A stretch of DNA of 53,372 nt from Eubacteriales bacterium (GCA_030539285.1 JAUNSH010000014.1:1-53372); one strand, 5' to 3'; shown: positions 30,930 to 42,198, counted from the first letter of the stretch. Program-made: numbers and translations. The notes: generated by a model not told the origin, from the letters alone.

Positions 30930-31703
30930 TTGACGGTGTATCTGGATCTGGTGATGCTTCTCAATTTTCTGGTGGATTTTCTGCTGCTTTTGGGCACGAA
31001 CCGCCTGTCCGGCTTCCCCGCTGCCCCCGGACGGTGCGCGCTGGCAGCGGGCCTTGGCAGCGTCTACGCCGCCTGCTGCCTGCTGCCGGGGTTCCGGTTT
31101 CTGGGGAATTTTCTCTGGCGGTGCGTCAGCCTGTGCCTGATGGCGCTGATTGCCTTCGGTTTTCGGCGGGACGCGGTGAAGCGGGGCGGAGTGTTTCTGC
31201 TGTTGAGTCTTGCGCTGGGGGGCATGGCCCTGTGCTTTACGCGGCAGAACTTTGCCGCCCTGGCTCTGGGGGCGGCGGGGGTGTGGCTATTGTGCCGGGT
31301 GTCCTTCGGGGATGGAGCGGTGGGCCGGGAATATGTGCCGGTGAGCCTGAGCTACGGAGGAAAAACAGTCCACTTCACCGCCCTGCGGGACACCGGCAAC
31401 ACCCTCCGGGACCCCATCACCGGGGAGCCTGTGCTGGTGGTATCCGGGGAAGTGGGGGAAGCTCTCACGGGGCTGACTCTGCGGCAGCTGTCCGCCCCCT
31501 TGGAGACCATGGCCGCCCGTCCCCTGCCGGGACTGCGGCTGATCCCCTATCACGCGGTGGGAAACAAAGGCGGACTGATGCTTGCCATGCGGTTCCCCGG
31601 CGCGGTGGTAGGAAACAGGCAGCAGACTATATTGGCGGCCTTTGCCGCCGAGGGTTTGGGAAGCACAGGCATGTATCAAGCGCTGACAGGAGGGGCATTA
31701 TGA
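30930..31703 (+). CDS. spoIIGA: Sigma-E processing peptidase SpoIIGA
   Basis: 257-aa membrane aspartic protease that activates pro-sigma-E in the mother cell during sporulation. Five N-terminal helices ([20 protein letters not shown] onward) are followed by a cytoplasmic domain with the catalytic Asp in [25 protein letters not shown] (30915-30921) best fits TTG 30930 (8-base spacing); GTG 30927 is the alternative. Overlaps sigE by ATGA. Upstream, TATACT (30902-30907) stands 23 bp from TTGCGA, recalling the long spacing of Spo0A-activated spoIIG promoters, but I see no convincing Spo0A box. Confidence 0.9.
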   Translation: MTVYLDLVMLLNFLVDFLLLLGTNRLSGFPAAPGRCALAAGLGSVYAACCLLPGFRFLGNFLWRCVSLCLMALIAFGFRRDAVKRGGVFLLLSLALGGMALCFTRQNFAALALGAAGVWLLCRVSFGDGAVGREYVPVSLSYGGKTVHFTALRDTGNTLRDPITGEPVLVVSGEVGEALTGLTLRQLSAPLETMAARPLPGLRLIPYHAVGNKGGLMLAMRFPGAVVGNRQQTILAAFAAEGLGSTGMYQALTGGAL

Positions 31704-32404
31704 ATCTACGAAAACTACTGAACATTTTGGGCCTGATCCGGGAGCAGGACATTTTCTACATCGGTGGCAGCGACATTCTGCCCCCGCCTCTGAAGGGGCA
31801 GCAGGAGCAGGACGCGCTGGAAGCGTTGGAGCGCGGGGAGGAAGACGCCAAGCAGACGCTGGTTGAGCACAATCTGCGGCTGGTGGTCTACATCGCCCGG
31901 CGGTTTGAAAACACCGGCATCAATATTGAAGACTTGATCTCCATCGGCACCATCGGGCTGATGAAAGCCATCGGCACCTACCGGTTGGAGAAAAAGATAA
32001 AGCTGGCCACCTACGCCTCCCGGTGCATCGAAAACGAGATCCTCATGTACATCCGAAAAACCGCCAATCAGAAGACAGAAATCTCTCTGGACGAACCCAT
32101 CAATATGGACGGAGAAGGAAATGAACTGCTGCTGTCGGACATCCTGGGCACCGACGAGGACACCATCTCCCGGCCCCTGGAGGAGGATGTGGACAAAAAA
32201 GTGCTCCGACAGGCTCTGGAGACCCTGCCTCCCAGAGAGCAGGAGATCGTGTTCCTGCGATTTGGCCTTGAGGGGCGCAAGGAGCTGACCCAGAAGGAGG
32301 TGGCCCAGACCATGGGCATCTCCCAGTCCTACATCTCAAGACTGGAAAAGCGAATTCTGCAAAGACTGAAAAAAGAATTCCTTCGACAGACAAGCTGCGC
32401 TTGA
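31700..32404 (+). CDS. sigE: Sporulation sigma factor SigE (pro-protein)
   Basis: 234-aa mother-cell sigma factor. The N-terminal 25-30 residues ([20 protein letters not shown]) are the pro-sequence removed after SpoIIGA activation. Region 2: [40 protein letters not shown]; region 3 and region 4: [17 protein letters not shown] then [19 protein letters not shown]. Start ATG 31700 overlaps the spoIIGA stop. In most Clostridia sigG follows; here rex follows instead, with the rex -35 overlapping the sigE stop codon. Confidence 0.96.
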   Translation: MNLRKLLNILGLIREQDIFYIGGSDILPPPLKGQQEQDALEALERGEEDAKQTLVEHNLRLVVYIARRFENTGINIEDLISIGTIGLMKAIGTYRLEKKIKLATYASRCIENEILMYIRKTANQKTEISLDEPINMDGEGNELLLSDILGTDEDTISRPLEEDVDKKVLRQALETLPPREQEIVFLRFGLEGRKELTQKEVAQTMGISQSYISRLEKRILQRLKKEFLRQTSCA

Positions 32405-32429
32405 TTTTTTCGATTCGGTATGGTATAAT
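32401..32429 (+). promoter_or_regulatory. Sigma-A promoter of rex
   Basis: TTGATT (32401-32406), 17-bp spacer, TATAAT (32424-32429). The -35 overlaps the last codons of sigE. Confidence 0.85.
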
Positions 32430-32449
32430 CGATACAAAATTTTATCGAT
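32428..32449 (+). promoter_or_regulatory. Inverted repeat over the rex start site (possible operator)
   Basis: ATCGATA (32428-32434), 8-bp spacer, TATCGAT (32443-32449), spanning the expected transcription start. It does not match the usual Rex box, so the regulator is unclear. Confidence 0.5.
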
Positions 32450-32481
32450 ATACTTTTGTACCGATTGGAACCGAGGTAATT

Positions 32482-33132
32482 ATGGAACAGAAGAAAATCT
32501 CCAAGGCCGTGCTGAAACGCCTGCCCGGCTATCTGGCATACTTAAAGAATATGCCAGAGGGTTCGTCCCCCAACATTTCCGCCACGGCCCTTGCCAACGC
32601 CCTGGACATGGGCGAGGTGCAGGTGCGCAAGGACCTTGCCATGGTGTCCGATGGCGGACGGCCCAAGATCGGCTACCAGCGGGAAGCCCTGATCGACGAC
32701 ATTGAGCAGTTTCTGGGATACGACAACACCACCGATGCCGTGCTCATCGGCGCGGGCAAGCTGGGTCAGGCCCTCATGGGCTACAAGGGCTTCGACGAAT
32801 ACGGCCTGAACATCCTCGCCGCCTTTGACGTCGCCCCCAAGATCAAGAAGACCGAGGAGGGCAAGCCCGTCTACAACATCACAGAGCTTCCCAAATTCTG
32901 CCGCACCCACAAGGTCCTCATGGGTATCATCACCGTCCCTGCCGAGGGCGCCCAGAGCGTAGCCGACCAGCTGATCGCCGGGGGTATCAAGGCCATCTGG
33001 AATTTCGCCCCAACCCATCTGGACGTACCCGCCAACATTCTGGTGCAGAATGAGAACATGGCCACCTCGCTGGCGGTTCTTTCCGTTCACTTGCAGGCCC
33101 AGATCAAGGAAGAAAAAGAAGTCAAGAAGTAA
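32482..33132 (+). CDS. rex: Redox-sensing transcriptional repressor Rex
   Basis: 216-aa repressor that reads the NADH/NAD+ ratio and controls fermentation genes. N-terminal winged helix: VLKRLPGYLAYLKNMPEGS, ALDMGEVQVRKDLAMVSDGG; Rossmann domain with GAGKLGQALMGYKGF (GxGxxG) and C-terminal swapped helix. ATG 32482 follows GAGGTAATT. Monocistronic between its own promoter and a strong bidirectional terminator. Confidence 0.96.
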   Translation: MEQKKISKAVLKRLPGYLAYLKNMPEGSSPNISATALANALDMGEVQVRKDLAMVSDGGRPKIGYQREALIDDIEQFLGYDNTTDAVLIGAGKLGQALMGYKGFDEYGLNILAAFDVAPKIKKTEEGKPVYNITELPKFCRTHKVLMGIITVPAEGAQSVADQLIAGGIKAIWNFAPTHLDVPANILVQNENMATSLAVLSVHLQAQIKEEKEVKK

Positions 33133-33133
33133 A

Positions 33134-33167
33134 AAACGCTGCCATTCCAAACGGAATGGCAGCGTTT
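33134..33167. terminator. Bidirectional terminator between rex and the DUF975 gene
   Basis: Perfect 15-bp stem (33134-33148 with 33153-33167) with loop AAAC. Flanked by an A run on the left (T run for the minus strand) and TTT on the right. Confidence 0.9.
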
Positions 33168-33176
33168 GCGGTTGTA

Positions 33177-33878
33177 TCAGAATTCCACCGGCGGGACGTA
33201 GCTTCTGGCTTCCTGCCGCCCTGTAGAAATGCTGCGGTAGAAAGCCGCGTAGGCCGCGTTTATGTAGGGATTCAGGAACAAAAAGCCGATGCCCATGGTC
33301 AGGCAGGCCAAAATATCCCAGCCGATAAAGGTCAGACCCAGGATGAACAGATCCATCTTATGCCCGTCCATCAGCTTCTGGGAAGCCTTGATGGCTTCGG
33401 AAGCGGTCATCTCCGGGTGGTCCTCCAAAATGAAAGGCGTCATAGCGTAGCTCAGGCTCTTGACGATGCCGGGGATCACAAAGAGCAGCGCCCACAGGCA
33501 GGTATACAGGGTCCGCAGGAAATTCTGGGCAAAGCCCGTGCCGAAGCGGTCAAACTGGCTGAACAGGTCGGAAAACCGCAGTTCCTTCTTATCATGCTGT
33601 TTCAGCAGGAATTTTGCGTAGCCCAATTCCACCGTGCCGCCGAGGATAAAGCTGACAATGCCCAGCAGTCCCGCCATAGATGCCAGCGGCAGCAGCACCG
33701 TCCAGAAAACCGGCGGCAGATTGCGGATGCTGTCCTCATTGAAGTTGAAATTGATGTTGCTCCCGGCCCCGGTGATGGCGCCGCCCAGCAGTCCCGCCAC
33801 CAGCGCCACGCCCACGGAGATGCCCCAGGTCCCTTCCAGATTTCTTCGTGCGATTGCCCTCAGTTCGCTTGATGTCAT
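33177..33878 (-). CDS. DUF975 family membrane protein
   Basis: 233-aa integral membrane protein with about five hydrophobic segments. The family start is recognisable (SSELRAIARRNLEGTWGISV), as are FRTLYTCLWALLFVIPGIVK-like and SYAMTPFILEDHPEMTASEA then IKASQKLMDGHKMDLFIL, the DUF975 hallmark. Function unknown. I chose the ATG at 33878, preceded at some distance by GGGGGA. Its promoter at 33949-33977 lies beyond an R2-type hairpin in the leader. Confidence 0.85.
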   Translation of the reverse strand: MTSSELRAIARRNLEGTWGISVGVALVAGLLGGAITGAGSNINFNFNEDSIRNLPPVFWTVLLPLASMAGLLGIVSFILGGTVELGYAKFLLKQHDKKELRFSDLFSQFDRFGTGFAQNFLRTLYTCLWALLFVIPGIVKSLSYAMTPFILEDHPEMTASEAIKASQKLMDGHKMDLFILGLTFIGWDILACLTMGIGFLFLNPYINAAYAAFYRSISTGRQEARSYVPPVEF

Positions 33879-33912
33879 GATGATAGTCCCCCTTTTTGTA
33901 GGCTTGCTTCTC

Positions 33913-33939
33913 AATGCCTTCCTCTTTGGGGAAGGCATT
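33913..33939. repeat. Dispersed repeat R2, hairpin only
   Basis: AATGCCTTCC / GGAAGGCATT (33913-33922 with 33930-33939) in the leader of the DUF975 transcript. Confidence 0.6.
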
Positions 33940-33948
33940 CTACATCTC

Positions 33949-33977
33949 ATTCTATTGCATTGTACAGCGAAATACAA
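33949..33977 (-). promoter_or_regulatory. Promoter for the DUF975 gene
   Basis: Minus strand: TTGTAT (33972-33977), 17-bp spacer, TAGAAT (33949-33954). It lies just past the end of the upstream ABC transporter gene. Confidence 0.65.
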
Positions 33978-33985
33978 GTACCTCT

Positions 33986-35752
33986 TTACTCTTTCAGTGC
34001 GTCCAGTGCCAGAGCGTTCTGGGTCTTATACAGCTGGGAGTAGATGCCGCCGGTTTTCAGCAGTTCGGCGTGGGTGCCGCACTCGGTGATGATGCCGTCA
34101 GCGATGGACACGATGCGGCTGGCACTGCGGATGGTAGACAGGCGGTGGGCAATGATCAGGGTCGTGCGGCCCTTGGCAAGATTATCGAAGGCCCGCTGGA
34201 TCTTCGCTTCCGTCACGGAATCCAGCGCGGAGGTGGCTTCGTCCAGGATCAGAATGGGCGGGTTTTTCAGGAAGATCCGGGCGATGGCGATGCGCTGCTT
34301 CTGTCCGCCGGAGAGCAGGGTGCCCCGCTCGCCAACGTAGGTCTGGAAGCCCTCCGGCATGGCCATGATATCGTCGTAGATCTCCGCCTGTTTTGCCGCT
34401 TCCTTTACCTCATCCAAAGTCGCGTCGGGTTTGCCGTAGCGGATATTCTCGAACACGGTGTCCGCGAACAGGAACACGTCCTGCTGGACGATGCCGATGT
34501 TCTCATGCAGGCTGTGCTGGGTCACATCCCGGATGTCCAGGCCGTCAATGGAGATCGCGCCGCTGGTCACGTCATAGAACCGGGGAATCAGTTGACATAA
34601 CGTTGTTTTGCCGCCGCCGGAGGGGCCGACGATGGCGATGGTCTCCCCGGGCCGGATCTCCATGGAGACGTCATGGAGCACCGCCAGATCCCCGTCATAG
34701 GCGAAGGAAACGTGGTCAATATCGATTTTTCCCTTGACATTTTCTAATTCTTTCGCGTCGGGCTTATCCTGCACAGCAGGTTCGGTGCGCATGACCTCCA
34801 CGAACCGGTTCAGGCCCGCGAAGCCGTTGGCAAACATCTCAGAGAAGCTGCTCAGCTTGCGCATGGGGTTGACAAAGGACGCGATATACAGGTTGAAGGT
34901 GATCAGGTCCCGGTAGTCCATCTCCCCGCGCATGACGTAGTAGCCGCCGAAGCCCACCACAATGACATTCAGCATACACAGGAAAAATTCCACGCTGCTG
35001 TGGAACATACCCATGGCCTTGTGGAATTCCCGCTTGGAGGTCTTGAACACCTCATTGGCGGCGTTGAAGCGGCCTACCTCCACCGCCTCGTTGGCAAAGG
35101 CCTTGGCGGTGCGGACACCGGACAGACTGCTCTCGATCTCCTGATTGATGTGGCCTGTCTTTTCCTTGGCCCCGGCGGACGCCGTCGCCATCCTCTTGCG
35201 CATGGCCATTGCCACGATCAGAAATACGGGAATGGTCAGCGCTACCACCAACGCCAGCTCCCACCGCACGGACAGCATCACGATGAGCGCGCCCAGAATG
35301 GTCAGGCCGCTGGTCAGCAGGTCCTCCGGGCCATGGTGGGCCAGCTCCGTCAGCTCGAACAGGTCGGTAGTCAGTCGGGACATGAGCTTGCCGGTGCGGT
35401 TGCGGTCGTAATAGTCAAAGCTCAGCTCCTGCATATGGGCAAACAGGTCCTTGCGGATGTCCGCCTCCACCCGGATGCCGAAGGTGTGGCCGTAGTAAGC
35501 TACGATATAGTTAAGGAAGGTACGCAGCACATAGCTGAGCGCCACCACCAGCATGATGAGGAAGAAGGTGCGGTAGAGCTGGTTGGGCAAAAGGTCATAC
35601 AGCGCCTTCCGGGTCACCAGGGGAAAGGCCAGGTCGATGGCGGCGATGCCCACGGCACACAGAATGTCAATGGCAAACAGCGCCTTGTGGTTTCCGAAAT
35701 AGTGTAAAAAGATGGTCAGCGGCGATTTGCGCTGGTAGTCCTGGGTGGTCAT
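33986..35752 (-). CDS. ABC-type exporter, fused permease and ATPase
   Basis: 588-aa half-transporter of the MsbA/LmrA type. Residues 1-320 are the six-helix transmembrane domain; the nucleotide-binding domain has Walker A GPSGGGKTTLCQLIP, Q-loop VQQDVFLFADTVFENIRYG, signature [17 protein letters not shown], Walker B ILILDEATSALDSV and H-loop IIAHRLSTIRSA. Works as a dimer; substrate (lipid, peptide or drug) cannot be told. AGGAGGATATT precedes the ATG, 9 bp after the stop of the DMT transporter gene, so the two form an operon. Only one half-transporter is encoded, implying a homodimer. Confidence 0.93.
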   Translation of the reverse strand: MTTQDYQRKSPLTIFLHYFGNHKALFAIDILCAVGIAAIDLAFPLVTRKALYDLLPNQLYRTFFLIMLVVALSYVLRTFLNYIVAYYGHTFGIRVEADIRKDLFAHMQELSFDYYDRNRTGKLMSRLTTDLFELTELAHHGPEDLLTSGLTILGALIVMLSVRWELALVVALTIPVFLIVAMAMRKRMATASAGAKEKTGHINQEIESSLSGVRTAKAFANEAVEVGRFNAANEVFKTSKREFHKAMGMFHSSVEFFLCMLNVIVVGFGGYYVMRGEMDYRDLITFNLYIASFVNPMRKLSSFSEMFANGFAGLNRFVEVMRTEPAVQDKPDAKELENVKGKIDIDHVSFAYDGDLAVLHDVSMEIRPGETIAIVGPSGGGKTTLCQLIPRFYDVTSGAISIDGLDIRDVTQHSLHENIGIVQQDVFLFADTVFENIRYGKPDATLDEVKEAAKQAEIYDDIMAMPEGFQTYVGERGTLLSGGQKQRIAIARIFLKNPPILILDEATSALDSVTEAKIQRAFDNLAKGRTTLIIAHRLSTIRSASRIVSIADGIITECGTHAELLKTGGIYSQLYKTQNALALDALKE

Positions 35753-35761
35753 AATATCCTC

Positions 35762-36670
35762 CTAATTTTGAACATTGCTTTTCCTCTCTCTTAACGCAAG
35801 AATACTGCCCAAAATAACAATGACAGCACCTGCCCCCTGAATCAGATTGATCGTCTCACCCAAGGTAAAATATCCAACCACCGCTGTTGAAAGCGGGACG
35901 ATCAGCTGTAAGATGTTAAATACTACAACACCCTGCTTCTGAACGATGTAGAACGCCATCAGCATTCCTGTCAGCATCCCATAAACGCCAGCCAGCGCCA
36001 GCCCTGCCAGCAGCCCGGTGCTCACCTCTGAAAGCTGGGCTATTTTTCCGCTCTGAACCGCGATGGAAAGGTACATGATCCCAGATAATGTAGCCGTGGA
36101 AGCGCTGATCACGATGGAGTGCAGCTTTTTGCCTACGTTCTTCACCACCAGATTCTGGATGGACTGGATCAGGATCGCAATGGCCAGAAGCAGCGCGCCT
36201 CTGATAAAGTCGCTGCTTCCCCCGCTTTGGTTTCCGGAAAGGACAAAGATCAGGGAACCGATCACCGCCAGGATACTGCCGATATAAAAGCTGACCTGCT
36301 TTATGCGTCCTCTCTCATCCCGGCAAAAGATGGCCGCCATGATAACGGCCAGCGGCATGGCAAGAATGCCAAAAATGCTGCCTGTCAGTGCCGATGTATA
36401 TTTTAACCCGTTCATGTAGAAATACATATTGCCCGTCATCAGCAGGCCCAGAAGCAGCAGTTTCAGGATCAATACAGGCTCTTTTTTGATTTTTTTGAAT
36501 TCTCCGCTGAATTTGAAAACACAGATCAGGATAAATACAAGACCGCCGGACAGAAAGCGAACGGCGTTATTGTTGATGGTATCAAAGCGGATGCTCATGA
36601 ATCGCATAATGGGAAGGCTGAATCCCATTAAAATAATGTAGAGAACCCGCATTGTGTTTTTATTGTTCAT
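35762..36670 (-). CDS. DMT-superfamily (EamA) transporter
   Basis: 302-aa membrane protein with ten predicted helices in two EamA halves (MGFSLPIMRFMSIRFDTINN at the start; QIGSIL-type and FNILQLIVPLSTAVVGYFTL near the end). Likely metabolite or drug exporter; substrate unknown. Codons are visibly more AT-rich and Lys/Ile/Asn-rich than the neighbours, suggesting more recent acquisition. GGAGGTTGTTGCG precedes the ATG. First gene of an operon with the ABC exporter. Confidence 0.88.
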   Translation of the reverse strand: MNNKNTMRVLYIILMGFSLPIMRFMSIRFDTINNNAVRFLSGGLVFILICVFKFSGEFKKIKKEPVLILKLLLLGLLMTGNMYFYMNGLKYTSALTGSIFGILAMPLAVIMAAIFCRDERGRIKQVSFYIGSILAVIGSLIFVLSGNQSGGSSDFIRGALLLAIAILIQSIQNLVVKNVGKKLHSIVISASTATLSGIMYLSIAVQSGKIAQLSEVSTGLLAGLALAGVYGMLTGMLMAFYIVQKQGVVVFNILQLIVPLSTAVVGYFTLGETINLIQGAGAVIVILGSILALRERKSNVQN

Positions 36671-36705
36671 CGCAACAACCTCCGTTCAGTTCGGAAATTT
36701 TTTTC

Positions 36706-36734
36706 ATTATACCTTTTTTTGTAAAAAAATGCAA
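36706..36734 (-). promoter_or_regulatory. Promoter of the DMT/ABC exporter operon
   Basis: Minus strand: TTGCAT (36729-36734), 17-bp spacer, TATAAT (36706-36711). Confidence 0.8.
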
Positions 36735-36760
36735 CAGGGCTTTTCTAACTTCCGGTGGTA

Positions 36761-36769
36761 TGGTATACT
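36761..36769 (+). promoter_or_regulatory. Extended -10 promoter for the RluA-type gene
   Basis: TGGTATACT (36761-36769): TGn extended -10 with TATACT; the -35 (TTTTCT, 36741-36746) is weak. Confidence 0.55.
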
Positions 36770-36794
36770 GAAAAAAACAGGCAGGAGGTCATTT

Positions 36795-37379
36795 ATGGAG
36801 ATCCTCTATTCCGATAAGGAAATCGTCGTCTGCGTCAAGCCCGTGGGGCTGGACTCGGAAATGGAAGTGCCCGCCGCACTGAAGGAAACCTTGGGCGGGG
36901 AAATCTTTACCCTGCACCGGCTGGACAAAAATGTGGGCGGCGTCATGGTCTACGCTCGTACAAAATCCGCCGCCGCTGCCCTGTCCAAACGCCTTCAGGA
37001 GGGCGCCATGGTCAAGGAATATGTGGCGAATGTCCACGGCACGCCCCCGGAAAATGGGGACTGGGAAGACCTTCTGTGGAAGGACAGCAAAAAGAACAAG
37101 GTATTCGTGGTCAAGCGGATGCGGGGCGGCGTCAAAAAAGCCCGGCTGGAATTTGTCCGGCTGACTGCCGGAGAAGAAAGTCTCGTGCGTATCCGCCTGC
37201 ACACCGGGCGCAGCCACCAGATCCGGGTGCAGTTCGCCAGCCGGGGCTATCCGCTGGTGGGCGACCACAAATACGGGGCGAGGGATCTCTCCCCCGCCCC
37301 TATGTTATTTTCCTGTCAGCTGACATTCCCCTGGAAGGGAAAAACCATGCAGTTTGCGGCAATGCCGGACTGGGCCTAA
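36795..37379 (+). CDS. RluA-family pseudouridine synthase
   Basis: 194-aa enzyme converting uridine to pseudouridine in rRNA or tRNA. Catalytic motif FTLHRLDKNVGGVMVYART contains the Asp; later motifs are LHTGRSHQIRVQFASRGYPL and GDHKYG. It lacks an N-terminal S4 domain, giving a short, catalytic-domain-only protein; the target site cannot be inferred. GCAGGAGG precedes the ATG. Its stop overlaps the stop of the convergent MATE gene (37376-37379), leaving no room for a terminator between them. Confidence 0.92.
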   Translation: MEILYSDKEIVVCVKPVGLDSEMEVPAALKETLGGEIFTLHRLDKNVGGVMVYARTKSAAAALSKRLQEGAMVKEYVANVHGTPPENGDWEDLLWKDSKKNKVFVVKRMRGGVKKARLEFVRLTAGEESLVRIRLHTGRSHQIRVQFASRGYPLVGDHKYGARDLSPAPMLFSCQLTFPWKGKTMQFAAMPDWA

Positions 37380-38710
37380 ACCTTTCGCAGCCATTTCCCG
37401 GTCAGAGTTCGGCTCAGGAAGAAGATCACCCGGCAGACCCAGTCCAGAACCATGGCGATCCACACGCCCACCGCGCCCCAGCCCAGCTGGACGCACAGGA
37501 TCCAGGAGCCGACGATCCGGAAGGTCACCATGGAGCCAATGCCCACCCACATGGTGAACTTCACGTCATTGGCTGCCCGCAGAGCGTTGGGCAGCACAAA
37601 GGAAATGGCCCACAGGACGATGGCAGAGCCGGCGTGGATCCGCACCAGCGTCCGGGTCAGAGCCACCGTTTCCGGTGTCAGGGAGCGGTACAGCCCGATG
37701 AGCTGGTCCAGGAAGGTGAGGATCAGGCCGTTGCTGATGAGCAGCAGCCCCCAGGACCACAGCATCATCTTTTTCACGTAGTAGGTGGCCTGTTCCTTAT
37801 CCCCAGCGCCCACGCTCTGGCCGATCACCGTCACCATGGCAAGACCCATGGCCTGTCCCACCACGATACCCATAGTGTCCAGCGTGTTGGCTACGGCATT
37901 GGCGGAGGTCTGGGTGGTACCAAACAGGGCGATCATGCTGACCACCAGCAGCCGTCCGAACTGGAAGAAGCTGTTTTCGCAGGCAGAGGGGATGCCAATG
38001 CTCAGGATCTTGCCCATCATTTTATGGTCGATGGGATACAGCGCGCGCTTTTCCAGATACAGCTCCTGATCTTTCTTTGCCGCCAGCGACAAGATCACCA
38101 CCGCCGCCACAGCACGGGACACCAGCGTGGGCACCGCCACACCGGCGACCCCCATTTTCAAAACGAAAATGCACAGGGCGTTGCCCGCCACGTTGATGGC
38201 GTTCATGAGCAGGCTCACCTGCATGGACACCTTGCTGTTGCCCACGCTGCGGAAAATGGCGGCCCCCGCGTTATACAGGGCGATGAAGGGAAAGGACAGG
38301 GCGGTGATGCGCAGATAGATCAGTCCCGCGTCCATCACTTCCTGATCAATGGAGCCGAAGAACAGCCGCAGCAGGCCCTTGGCAAAAATCAGGCACAGGG
38401 CCATCATGATAAGGCCCATCCCCCCGGCCAATGTCACCAGCTGCCCGGCACTGCGCCGGGCCTTCTCCGCTTGCCGGGCACCCAAAAGCTGACTGGTGAC
38501 CACCGCGCCGCCGGTGGCCAGGGCCGCGAACAGCACCAAAATCACCGCGTTGATCATATCCACCAGCGATACGCCGGAAATGGCCGCCTCACCCACGGAG
38601 GACACCATGACACCGTCGCACATACCCACCAGAATGGTCAGTCCCTGCTCAATGACCAGCGGAATGATCAACTGAATTAAACGCTTGTTGGAAAACAGCC
38701 GATTCTCCAT
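37376..38710 (-). CDS. MATE family efflux transporter
   Basis: 444-aa membrane protein with 12 helices, exporting cationic compounds with Na+ or H+. Features: LIQLIIPLVIEQGLTILVGM at the start, SVGEAAISGVSLVDMINAVI, GGAVVTSQLLGARQAEKARR, and the second half LGTTQTSANAVANTL-like stretch with GQAMGLAMVTVIGQSVGAGD. ATG 38710 was chosen: GAGGTG lies 8 bp upstream. Stops overlap with the RluA-type gene on the other strand. Confidence 0.92.
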   Translation of the reverse strand: MENRLFSNKRLIQLIIPLVIEQGLTILVGMCDGVMVSSVGEAAISGVSLVDMINAVILVLFAALATGGAVVTSQLLGARQAEKARRSAGQLVTLAGGMGLIMMALCLIFAKGLLRLFFGSIDQEVMDAGLIYLRITALSFPFIALYNAGAAIFRSVGNSKVSMQVSLLMNAINVAGNALCIFVLKMGVAGVAVPTLVSRAVAAVVILSLAAKKDQELYLEKRALYPIDHKMMGKILSIGIPSACENSFFQFGRLLVVSMIALFGTTQTSANAVANTLDTMGIVVGQAMGLAMVTVIGQSVGAGDKEQATYYVKKMMLWSWGLLLISNGLILTFLDQLIGLYRSLTPETVALTRTLVRIHAGSAIVLWAISFVLPNALRAANDVKFTMWVGIGSMVTFRIVGSWILCVQLGWGAVGVWIAMVLDWVCRVIFFLSRTLTGKWLRKV

Positions 38711-38814
38711 CTCTTCGCACCTCAAAAATCAATTTGAGGAAGAGTATAGCACCAAAGAGCGTCATATTCAATGGCAGAAGTTCACAAAGTAGCCCCTTTG
38801 TTTCTGCCTGTTTT

Positions 38815-38853
38815 CGGCAAAAACCGCCGTGGGAGCTTTTCCCACGGCGGTTT
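38815..38853 (-). terminator. Terminator of clpB
   Basis: AAACCGCCGTGGGA / TCCCACGGCGGTTT (38821-38834 with 38840-38853); read on the minus strand it runs into TTTTGCC. It starts 7 bp after the clpB stop. Confidence 0.88.
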
Positions 38854-38859
38854 GGTAAC

Positions 38860-41451
<2,592 letters not shown>

Positions 41452-41474
41452 ACAGCTATCCTTCCTTTCGTCTT

Positions 41475-41501
41475 TTAGCACTCTTTCGTTTTGAGTGCTA
41501 A
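41475..41501 (-). promoter_or_regulatory. CIRCE operator (HrcA binding site)
   Basis: TTAGCACTC (41475-41483), 9-bp spacer, GAGTGCTAA (41493-41501): a perfect match to the CIRCE consensus, between promoter and ribosome binding site of clpB. Confidence 0.97.
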
Positions 41502-41515
41502 ATTCTTTTGTCCTT

Positions 41516-41543
41516 ACTATATCCCATTCTTTGAAAAAGTCAA
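41516..41543 (-). promoter_or_regulatory. Sigma-A promoter of clpB
   Basis: Minus strand: TTGACT (41538-41543), 16-bp spacer, TATAGT (41516-41521). Confidence 0.8.
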
Positions 41544-41644
41544 GGGCTTTATGCCAAAAGCTACAAAAAGTTCATAACTGGCGAAGTGCACAAATTGAAG
41601 GCATTCTTTTCTACCTGCTTAATATTTATTTAACAATTATCCCC

Positions 41645-41771
41645 TTGTTTTTTAATAGGGATGGGTTATAATAAGGGCAGAAAAACGATTTCATTCTTTT
41701 TCATTTTCTTACCTCTCTTTTTCTCTGAAAGAACCCCGGTGTGGTCTGGTCAACCGCACCGGGGTTCTTTC
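41645..41771 (+). ncRNA. Candidate small RNA: orphan promoter plus hairpin
   Basis: TTGTTT (41645-41650), 16-bp spacer, TATAAT (41667-41672), then about 50 bases and a perfect stem GAAAGAACCCCGGTG / CACCGGGGTTCTTTC (41727-41741 with 41757-41771). No gene lies between, so transcription would give an RNA of roughly 90-95 bases. The stem is not followed by a T run, which weakens the terminator reading. Confidence 0.35.
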
Positions 41772-41790
41772 ACGCCGCAAGGCGGCGGAC

Positions 41791-41862
41791 TAATGCGTGC
41801 GCAAGCGATCTGTATTCGTTACGCCATTGGGCATAGCTCGGTATCGTTCCGATTCACCGTAG
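41791..41862 (+). repeat. Dispersed repeat R3, copy 2
   Basis: Starts CTAATGCGTGC and contains ATCTGTATTCGTTACGCC; relative of 1727-1798. It ends where an R1-like palindrome begins. Confidence 0.7.
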
Positions 41863-41890
41863 GGGACGGCGTCCTCGACGTCCCCCCTGC
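41859..41890. repeat. Palindromic repeat R1-like, single unit
   Basis: GTAGGGGACGGCGTC then CTCGACGTCCCCCCTGC: same outer sequence as R1, different stem core (GACGGCGTC / GACGTC). The remaining gap to 42110 is AT-rich and shows no gene. Confidence 0.55.
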
Positions 41891-42110
41891 GTTGCAGGAA
41901 ACGTACTGCGTACAGTCAACACCTGTATTTGTACAATATACATTCTTCCTATAATATACGTCATATTATGTATATTCATTCATCATAAAGCTCCTTGCAA
42001 AATGGATGAAATCGCTGTATATTTGAATATTTCTTCTGAGTATTCCCGTTTTTGTGCATATATTATTAGAATTTTTTAGTTTTTCCTCGCATTATTGGTG
42101 ATACCTATAA

Positions 42111-42139
42111 TTGACGAGCCGTCGGAACGGCGGTATAAT
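42111..42139 (+). promoter_or_regulatory. Promoter with internal palindrome for the amino-acid ABC importer
   Basis: TTGACG (42111-42116), 17-bp spacer, TATAAT (42134-42139). The spacer holds GCCGT-cgga-ACGGC (42118-42131), a palindrome well placed for a repressor. Confidence 0.8.
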
Positions 42140-42198
42140 TCATACATCAATCCACCAAGCCCTTTGACTTGGGAAATGAGAAAAGGAGAGTTACGATT

